Shown piece after piece: positions 1 to 4,932 of a DNA stretch of 7,858 nucleotides (its first letter is position 1; each line of letters opens with the position of its first letter). A model generated the notes under the pieces. It was given only the letters and a program-made list of their open reading frames with translations, made no database searches and was not told the DNA's origin. The position numbers and the translations under genes were made by a program. This DNA is from COMBO-56-21 sp041494275 (GTDB lineage: Archaea; Thermoplasmatota; Thermoplasmata; UBA10834): contig JBGQAM010000074.1 of the NCBI GenBank assembly GCA_041494275.1, forward strand, positions 1 to 7,858, given 5' to 3'.

Positions 1-2184
1 CCAATCGCTCCAGTAGTTGCCGGTCGAAGTTGCGTTCCACTCGTTTGCTGAACCGTTGTCACATGCCTGAACGTGAGACGGGCTACGGACACTCGTGGCG
101 CCGTTGTTTCCAATGAGAGTATTGTTCCATGCCTTGTTCTGCGAGCCGCTCAGAATCGTCATGCCGTATCCGACGTTATCTGAAATGACGTTCCCATGGA
201 TGCTGATGTTCGTTGAGGAAGTCAGCATGATGCCGTAGAGACCGCTAGAACAGGTATTGTTCGTGGCAGTGATATTCTGGCAGAACCCGAGTTGGATGCC
301 CGCGGAGGCGTTGCTGAGATTGCAGCGATCTATCGTCATGAGCCTGCAGTTCGCGAGAATGACCTGTCCTGGATTCACAGGGATCGTGTCTCCGACCCCG
401 TCGGCCAAGTAGAAGATGGGCTTGCCGTTTGCCAGATTGGACTCGTCGATGTCCTGCAAACCCCATTCCTGAATAGTGTCACCCAGCAGTAGAACACCTT
501 CGTCCACGAGGCTATTGGTCCTGAGCGTGCTTGAGACGCTGTTGTCGATTACTATACCGATCTTCGAGTCATACGCCAAGGAGTTGCCTGTCAGGATCGT
601 CTGGTCACACTGCGACAAGTACACGCCACCGAGCGAATTGTCCGAAATGGTATTTGAGATGATAGAGGTGCTAGATCCGTAATTGGCCCTCAATCCATAC
701 CCTCTATTGTGCATGCATGTATTGCTGACGATCACGTGACTGTAGGGATTCCATGTTTCGTGTCCCACAGATCTCTCAAGATATACTCCAGTGCCGTTGT
801 TGTCGGAGAAGTTGTTATCAATCAAGGTGTTCGAAAAGGATCCGAGAATGAAGATGCCGTAGAGATCGTTGTCAATACAAGTGTTGTTTGCAACTACATT
901 CGAGAAGGTCAACCACAGATCGATGCCGCCGGCCTTGTTGGCTGAACATGTGTTGTTCTCGACACGGTATTTGCCGATTGCTGACAAAGACCCCCCGGCG
1001 AGGACTATCCCTGTCCCCACGTTCCTCAGGCACGTGTTGTTGTTCACGATTCCTTGAGCGTTGGAGAACAAGTTGTCGAAAAGGACGATGCCCTCTCCGC
1101 CATTGTCTGAGCAATTGTTGAAGGCCACGCTGCTGTTCAACGGGTTCCCGAGAGCGATGCCATTTTGCATGTTCCAGGAGCAGGAATTGTGAGTCACCGT
1201 GCTCCCTTCAGAGGAATATCCGTAGATCCCAGACTGCGTGTTGTATGAACAGTTGTTGTATCTCACGATGTTCCATTCGGAGTCAATGTAGATCCCACTG
1301 TTGGCATTGCTCTGGCAAGTGTTGTTGGCGAGGACGTTTACGGCGGATTCACCGCCGGATTGCCGGAGTTCTATGCCCGAGCCGAGTCTGAATGAGCAGT
1401 TGTTCCAGCTCAAGACGTTGGACGACGAGCTGTAGAGGATGATCCCATCGCCAGTGCCAGTGAGGTTGTTACGGATAAGTTGGTTGAAGTCCGACCTTTC
1501 AAGAGTGAGTCCGAAGGAGTTGCTGGAGAGAGCATTGTCAACGAGAATGTTCGTGTTGGATTTCCAAAGGTGGATGCCGTATTTGGAATTGCTCGAACAG
1601 GTGTTGTTCTCGAGTCTAGTTTCGTTGGTGGAGCTGAGCAATATGCCATTCGGGCTGTTTCCGGAGCATGTATTGTTGGCAAGCAGACCATTCTGCACAT
1701 TGTATAGCAGGATGCCGGCCTCATCAGAGTTGTGCAAATAACAGCCTCTTATCGCGAAATAGGCGGTCGTGTTTCCTATTGTGATCGCGTCCCGATAAGA
1801 ACTTCCGTCTATGTCGAGATTCTCTATGACATACGGATTGCCAACAGTCCCGTCGCCGGGCCAGCCTTGATCCGCGAAACTCGCGTCTCCGTTGATGGAG
1901 ATGACCGCGTGCGGCGTGTAGGCCTTCGACGTGGCAGGATTCTTGGCAGGATGGATCCCCGGAGAAATGGCGACAAAGGCAGAGACAAGAAAGGTTAGAG
2001 CGACCAGCAACGCTATGGTCATGACAATCGCTGTTCTCGATCCTCTCGAGCTCAAAGCAGTGCTTGATAGTCCTTCGCAGTAGCCAGTTCTATCGAAAAG
2101 GCGACTGACAATTCGGACCTGATCATTCCTTCCTGAAGTAGGTAGAATCTTGGGCTGACGTTGAACACCTCGATCCCTCTCCAT
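1..2184 (-). CDS. NosD/CASH-like right-handed parallel beta-helix surface protein (partial, C-terminus off the left edge)
   Basis: The minus frame starting at ATG 2184-2182 stays open for 728 codons to the window edge. Residues 1-50 are polar and basic. Residues about 51-73 are hydrophobic (core MTIALLVALTFLVSAF), a signal-anchor or signal peptide. Residues 92-125 carry the entry motif typical of archaeal NosD-like proteins: PHAVISINGD, then GNPYVIENLDI. From residue about 169 come degenerate 20-25-residue beta-helix rungs of the form NNTCS-x-N-x(3-5)-GI-x-L. A non-repeat insert follows (LANGKPIFYL...GQVILANC, residues about 585-615), and the final visible residues are TGNYWSDW, the usual end of such a helix. 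The family is known for secreted or cell-surface beta-helices, often in large archaeal adhesin-like or S-layer-associated proteins; this one's ligand is unknown. The start rests on an SD (GGGAGG) 9 nt upstream. TTG 2055 would give a more compact signal peptide (MSSRGSRTAIV...), ATG 2022 a minimal one, and the frame is open back to 2400. The protein class is secure, the exact start is not. Confidence 0.9.
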   Translation of the reverse strand, partial: MERDRGVQRQPKILPTSGRNDQVRIVSRLFDRTGYCEGLSSTALSSRGSRTAIVMTIALLVALTFLVSAFVAISPGIHPAKNPATSKAYTPHAVISINGDASFADQGWPGDGTVGNPYVIENLDIDGSSYRDAITIGNTTAYFAIRGCYLHNSDEAGILLYNVQNGLLANNTCSGNSPNGILLSSTNETRLENNTCSSNSKYGIHLWKSNTNILVDNALSSNSFGLTLERSDFNQLIRNNLTGTGDGIILYSSSSNVLSWNNCSFRLGSGIELRQSGGESAVNVLANNTCQSNANSGIYIDSEWNIVRYNNCSYNTQSGIYGYSSEGSTVTHNSCSWNMQNGIALGNPLNSSVAFNNCSDNGGEGIVLFDNLFSNAQGIVNNNTCLRNVGTGIVLAGGSLSAIGKYRVENNTCSANKAGGIDLWLTFSNVVANNTCIDNDLYGIFILGSFSNTLIDNNFSDNNGTGVYLERSVGHETWNPYSHVIVSNTCMHNRGYGLRANYGSSTSIISNTISDNSLGGVYLSQCDQTILTGNSLAYDSKIGIVIDNSVSSTLRTNSLVDEGVLLLGDTIQEWGLQDIDESNLANGKPIFYLADGVGDTIPVNPGQVILANCRLMTIDRCNLSNASAGIQLGFCQNITATNNTCSSGLYGIMLTSSTNISIHGNVISDNVGYGMTILSGSQNKAWNNTLIGNNGATSVRSPSHVQACDNGSANEWNATSTGNYWSDW
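541..1680 (-). repeat. Degenerate beta-helix rung repeats coding NNTC..N...GI units
   Basis: Inside the beta-helix gene about 15 imperfect units of roughly 20-25 codons follow one another. Examples are ENNTCSSNSKYGIHLW, LANNTCQSNANSGIYI, ENNTCSANKAGGIDLW and ANNTCIDNDLYGIFIL. On the plus strand they appear as recurring gtgttgtt blocks. Asn ladders and a periodic Cys in each unit fit stacked rungs of a right-handed beta-helix. DNA identity between units is low, so this is old protein repetition and not a recent tandem array. A few more units follow the insert, towards position 61. Confidence 0.8.
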
Positions 2185-2193
2185 AGCCGAATT

Positions 2194-2199
2194 CCTCCC
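2194..2199 (-). promoter_or_regulatory. Ribosome binding site GGGAGG for the beta-helix gene
   Basis: On the minus strand GGGAGG lies 9 nt before ATG 2184. It is the best SD match near any of the candidate starts and is the reason for choosing this ATG over TTG 2055 or ATG 2022, neither of which has a comparable site. Confidence 0.5.
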
Positions 2200-2242
2200 G
2201 AGGTTCACCACAAGAACCTCTCGAAAAACACATCGAACGAAC

Positions 2243-2250
2243 GCTATAAG
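2243..2250 (-). promoter_or_regulatory. Possible archaeal TATA element for the beta-helix gene
   Basis: The minus strand reads CTTATAGC here. With the usual archaeal spacing of about 25 nt, transcription would start near 2220, giving a leader of roughly 35-40 nt that contains the GGGAGG site. The match to the TATA consensus is partial, and no clear BRE is seen in front of it. Confidence 0.3.
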
Positions 2251-2492
2251 GAGCTTGCGCCACAAGACGGATCTGCTCATCTCTTGACGCAAACATTGCG
2301 CCAATTGGCCAAAAGGACCATTCCTTGTCTGGCAGGGAGCGAGGTTCATGATTAGAATCGCTAGATGACTAACAAGTGCGAGGAAAGGAACCATCAAGAC
2401 TTAAGTATTGATTCCGCATTGTCAATTCCGTTCACAAGTCCCGGCTGGACGGGTAAGTTGATACGATGACAAGGCGGCGCTTGAACTCGGTT

Positions 2493-2561
2493 GAGTGGAG
2501 CTCTCCCCTCATGCTGCTCCTGCTGCACGGCGGAGCAGGTGTCCAGGTCGGAAAGGACTGG
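2493..2561 (+). promoter_or_regulatory. Three consecutive dyads in the leader of the corrinoid operon
   Basis: Dyad 1 has arms GAGtGGAG (2493-2500) and CTCCcCTC (2503-2510). Dyad 2 has arms CTGCTCC (2514-2520) and GGAGCAG (2532-2538), a perfect 7-bp stem extended by two GC pairs after one bulged T, with loop TGCACG. Dyad 3 has arms CCAGgTC (2543-2549) and GACTGG (2556-2561), with loop GGAAAG. GCTCC at 2516-2520 can pair either with GGAGC at 2497-2501 or with GGAGC at 2532-2536, so two folds compete. This could be a structured 5' leader or a set of DNA operator sites. I recognise no known riboswitch class. The pairing is seen directly; the regulatory role is inferred. Confidence 0.35.
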
Positions 2562-2641
2562 CAGTGATTCTCTCATCGGCCTAGCTTTGAAACCTCTTGG
2601 TAGTCGGATTTGAAGGATTTCAATTCAAGTCCATCACAACG

Positions 2642-2648
2642 AAGGTGA
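2642..2648 (+). promoter_or_regulatory. Ribosome binding site AAGGTGA deciding the corrinoid gene start
   Basis: AAGGTGA matches the archaeal anti-SD core (GGTGA) and ends 5 nt before ATG 2654. It favours this ATG over the in-frame TTG at 2597, which has no such site and would add 19 residues not expected in the family. Confidence 0.7.
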
Positions 2649-2653
2649 AAATC

Positions 2654-3301
2654 ATGACAGGCAAGCAGTCAATCTTGAACGAGCTGGAGAACAGTGTGAA
2701 AACCCTTGATCAAGTGGGAGCGGTCGAGGGCGCAAAGAACGCCATCGCAGCGAGGGTGAACCCGGTGGAGGCCATCGACGCCCTCTCGAGAGGAATCAGA
2801 GAGGTAGGCGAGAAGTTCGCGAAGAAGGAGATGTTCGTCGTCGAACTGATCTACGCTGCGAGTATCATGGAGGAAGCGATCAAATTGCTGGAGCCTGAAC
2901 TCAAGAAGAGCAAGGAGAAGAGGCACTCGACCGCCAACTTCGTGCACGGGACCGTCTCGGGCGACATCCACGACATCGGCAAGAATCTCGTGAAGATCAT
3001 GCTCGAGGCCGGAGGGTTCGAAGTGCACGACATCGGCAAGGATGCTCAGACTGATACATTCGTATCGAAATCGAAGGAAGCGGGAGCCGGAATCGTGGGC
3101 GCATCATCTCTCATGACCACGACTGTCGATGTGCAGAAGGAAATCGTGGACGCGCTCAGGTCGGCAGGGGTAAAGGCGCCTCTTATGGTCGGGGGTGCAG
3201 CTGTCTCCGAGGAATGGGCCAAAGAGATCGGGGCGCACTACTGCGCGGACGCTGGAACGGCGGCTGAGCTCGCGAAGCACCTGATCGGAAAGGGAGCGTG
3301 A
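2654..3301 (+). CDS. Methyltransferase cognate corrinoid protein (MtbC/MttC type, B12-binding)
   Basis: The 215-residue cytosolic protein carries a cobalamin whose cobalt accepts a methyl group from the partner methyltransferase encoded next door and passes it to a second methyltransferase. Residues about 1-90 form the helical cap domain (B12-binding_2 type). Residues about 94-213 form the Rossmann-like B12-binding domain. The signature is complete: D104-I-H106-D-I-G109 gives the lower-axial His ligand (His106), S151-S-L153 is the SxL motif, and G180-G181 is the GG motif. Length matches the usual 210-220 residues of MtaC/MtbC/MttC proteins. The stop TGA is 4 nt before the methyltransferase start, so the two are surely co-transcribed. 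An oddity is a second HDIGK at residues 125-129 where relatives usually have an IDLG-like sequence; the 15 bases coding it are identical to those of the first. Family assignment is secure; the methylamine or betaine specificity cannot be read from this subunit. Confidence 0.95.
   Translation: MTGKQSILNELENSVKTLDQVGAVEGAKNAIAARVNPVEAIDALSRGIREVGEKFAKKEMFVVELIYAASIMEEAIKLLEPELKKSKEKRHSTANFVHGTVSGDIHDIGKNLVKIMLEAGGFEVHDIGKDAQTDTFVSKSKEAGAGIVGASSLMTTTVDVQKEIVDALRSAGVKAPLMVGGAAVSEEWAKEIGAHYCADAGTAAELAKHLIGKGA
3291..3296 (+). promoter_or_regulatory. Ribosome binding site AGGGAG for the methyltransferase gene, inside the end of the corrinoid gene
   Basis: AGGGAG lies 9 nt before ATG 3306 and overlaps the last codons of the corrinoid gene. 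A second purine block (GAGGAG) abuts the ATG directly and is too close to serve that start. It lies 15 nt before an in-frame ATG at 3321, which is less likely as the start. Confidence 0.5.
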
Positions 3302-3305
3302 GGAG

Positions 3306-4769
3306 ATGGCGCAGGAATCCATGAAGATAGGACACTTCGGCATGAAGCGGTTCGAAGTGATGGAGCCGAAGAGCGCGGAGGCGATCCACGTCAACTCGCT
3401 CTACCTGCTTGAGAAGATGGGCATCAAAGTCGTCAGCGACGAAGGCAGGAGACTCCTCAAGGAAGCCGGAGCCGATGTCGACGAGAAGACCAAGGTCGCG
3501 AAGATCCCGAAGTACCTGATCGAGGAGTCGATGAGGAGGTGCCCTCACTCCTTCAAGATGGCCGCAAGGAACCCCAAGAACGATTTCGTGCTCGATGGAA
3601 GACACTGCTACACATGCACCGATGGCGTCGGACTCGCAACGATCGACCTCGAGACCGGCGAGAGGCGCGGCTCGACCCTGAAGGACGTCGCGGACTCGGC
3701 CAAGATCGTCGACTACCTGCCTATGATGCACATGTACAATCCTCTGGTCACGCCGCTCGAGGTGCCTAAGCACGCGCACACCGTGCACGAGTTCAAGGCC
3801 GCGCTAGAGAACTGCGAGAAGCACTACACAACTGGCTCCACTTACCAAAAGGAAGAGGCCATCTACGAGCTGAAGATGGCTGCTGCTGTCGTAGGCGGAG
3901 AGAAGGAGCTCAAGAGGAGACCCATCATCTCGAACTTGACATGCACGACATCACCAATGGTCCTCGGCATGACGACCGATGCAGCAATCGAGTTCTCGAG
4001 AGCTGGCTGCCCGCCATTGCTCATGGCCATGCCGTTGATTGGCGCGACGGCTCCGATGACGGTTGCGGGCGCGACATTGCTCGGGAACGCGCAGGTGATC
4101 GCTCTCGCCACTGTCCTGCAATTGGCAGCGCCTGGCTCGCCTCTGTGCTACAGCACCGAACCGATGGCGATGGACGTCCAGACGGGATTGTTCGAGGGAT
4201 TGTTCCCCGCGGCGGACATGGTGAGGGCAGCCCATGTCCAGATGGCCAAGTACTACAAGATCCCGATGTTCGTGGGCGGTTGGGGCACTTGCTCGAAGGT
4301 GCCCGATGTGCAGGCTGGATACGAGAAAGCGTTTTCCGCTTTCCTCTGCTACTTGTCGGGGGCGGACATGACGTCGGGCCCCGGTCTGCTCGAGAATTGG
4401 ACGGTGCTATCGTTCGAGCAGCTGCTCATCGACCACGAGATGTTCACGATGATGGCGGATATGCTGAAGGGCTTCCCGGTGGACGACGACTCGATGCCTC
4501 TCGACGTGATAATGGAGGTCGGGCACGAAGGCCACTTCATGGGCAAGAAGCACACGCTGGACCACTTCAGGCAGATGTGGCAGCCGATGGTCACCGACGG
4601 GCAGCCGTACAAGACCTGGAAGGCAGCTGGTTCGAAGAACGCGGTGGATCACGCACGTGAGAAGGCGAAGGGAATCCTGAAGACGCACAGGCCCGAGCCG
4701 CTCGCGGAGGACTTGCAGGTAGAGCTTGCTGGACTTGTCTCAGAGGCGGAGAAGAACATACCCCACTGA
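3306..4769 (+). CDS. MttB-superfamily corrinoid methyltransferase, non-pyrrolysine (MtgB-like)
   Basis: The 487-residue soluble protein belongs to the trimethylamine methyltransferase (MttB/COG5598) superfamily, TIM-barrel enzymes that demethylate a methylated amine and transfer the methyl to a partner corrinoid protein. Family-like stretches are the N-terminal IHVNSLYLLEKMGIKV, the central SPMVLGMTTDAAIEF and GATAPMTVAGATLLGNAQ, and the C-terminal GTCSKVPDVQAGYEKAFSA followed by LLIDHEMF. Length is normal (about 470-500). Pyl-containing MttB has an in-frame UAG near residue 334; here the frame reads through that region (about residues 325-340) with sense codons only. Non-Pyl members characterised so far act on glycine betaine or other quaternary amines (MtgB, MtpB, MtcB, MtyB), so a quaternary amine is the likeliest substrate, but which one is unknown. 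Translation is probably coupled to the corrinoid gene (4-nt gap). The gene ends in tandem in-frame stops, TGA then TAG. No methyltransferase II or RamA-like activator follows. Confidence 0.93.
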   Translation: MAQESMKIGHFGMKRFEVMEPKSAEAIHVNSLYLLEKMGIKVVSDEGRRLLKEAGADVDEKTKVAKIPKYLIEESMRRCPHSFKMAARNPKNDFVLDGRHCYTCTDGVGLATIDLETGERRGSTLKDVADSAKIVDYLPMMHMYNPLVTPLEVPKHAHTVHEFKAALENCEKHYTTGSTYQKEEAIYELKMAAAVVGGEKELKRRPIISNLTCTTSPMVLGMTTDAAIEFSRAGCPPLLMAMPLIGATAPMTVAGATLLGNAQVIALATVLQLAAPGSPLCYSTEPMAMDVQTGLFEGLFPAADMVRAAHVQMAKYYKIPMFVGGWGTCSKVPDVQAGYEKAFSAFLCYLSGADMTSGPGLLENWTVLSFEQLLIDHEMFTMMADMLKGFPVDDDSMPLDVIMEVGHEGHFMGKKHTLDHFRQMWQPMVTDGQPYKTWKAAGSKNAVDHAREKAKGILKTHRPEPLAEDLQVELAGLVSEAEKNIPH

Positions 4770-4806
4770 TAGGCCCTCGACCCCCGCTAGAACAAACCCC
4801 TTGCTA

Positions 4807-4816
4807 CTTTTCATTT
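4807..4816 (+). terminator. Possible T-rich archaeal terminator after the methyltransferase operon
   Basis: The tract CTTTTCATTT lies 38 nt after the methyltransferase stop, in an otherwise GC-rich region. Archaeal RNA polymerase often terminates on T-rich non-template tracts without a hairpin. The tract is short and interrupted, so this is a weak call. Confidence 0.3.
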
Positions 4817-4842
4817 GTAATCAAGAGCCATATTCATTCCGA

Positions 4843-4915
4843 GGTCCCAGGGCGATACCAATAAGCCATAGCGACCCAATGTCATGATGCGGATGGCCTG
4901 GGTATCCTGGAGACC
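4843..4915 (+). other. 73-nt bulged inverted repeat upstream of the histidine kinase
   Basis: Fourteen Watson-Crick pairs join 4843-4859 with 4901-4915. GGTC (4843-4846) pairs with GACC (4912-4915), CCAGG (4847-4851) with CCTGG (4906-4910), and ATACC (4855-4859) with GGTAT (4901-4905). The only interruptions are a bulged A at 4911 and a bulged GCG at 4852-4854. Inside the loop GCCAT (4865-4869) also pairs with ATGGC (4893-4897). The element ends 17 nt before the GTG start of the kinase, which has no SD of its own. It could be a structured 5' leader, a small RNA, or a DNA dyad overlapping the kinase promoter (GGTATCC at 4901-4907 is where a TATA box for a leaderless transcript would sit). It is not a tRNA: there is no T-loop or anticodon arm. 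Confidence 0.5.
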
Positions 4916-4932
4916 GTCCTAGTAATCCGTGT

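Larger units (their letters stand above)
2185..2653. other. Divergent intergenic region between the beta-helix gene and the corrinoid operon
   Basis: No convincing gene lies in these 469 bases. The left part holds the minus-strand SD and TATA-like element. An AT-rich 8-bp palindrome (ACTTAAGT) sits at 2399-2406 and is the only TATA-like candidate for the rightward operon; it would give a leader of more than 200 nt. Positions 2493-2561 hold a cluster of dyads. The beta-helix reading frame is open back to 2400, but the peptide there (Cys/Arg-rich, with a second hydrophobic stretch) does not look like part of that protein. Confidence 0.6.

Noticed and set aside
2161..2355. 64-codon plus-strand frame opening with TTG, antisense to the start of the beta-helix gene
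   Set aside because: It overlaps the SD and promoter area of the beta-helix gene, has no SD of its own and no family resemblance.
2394..2576. 60-codon minus-strand frame in the divergent intergenic region
   Set aside because: It has no clear SD, no recognisable motif, and its region coincides with the leader dyads of the opposite operon. It is too weak to call a gene.
2514..2580. Cobalamin riboswitch in the leader of the corrinoid gene
   Set aside because: The hairpins are there, but the B12-box and the conserved core of the known riboswitch are not recognisable, and this class is mainly bacterial.
2597..2653. TTG 2597 as an upstream start of the corrinoid gene
   Set aside because: ATG 2654 has a good AAGGTGA site 5 nt upstream and gives the family's normal length. 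The extra 19 residues look like translated leader.
3183..3788. 201-codon minus-strand frame across the corrinoid/methyltransferase junction
   Set aside because: It is antisense to two conserved genes in one operon, His/Arg/Leu-rich, with no motif.
3941..4660. 239-codon plus-strand frame inside the methyltransferase gene
   Set aside because: It is a shifted frame over conserved MttB sequence, with a Gly/Arg/Asp-rich composition typical of such shadows. The overlapping family protein explains the region.
4843..4915. tRNA gene (the dyad is 73 nt long)
   Set aside because: There is no T-loop TTC, no D-arm or anticodon arm at proper distances. The pairing is one long bulged helix.
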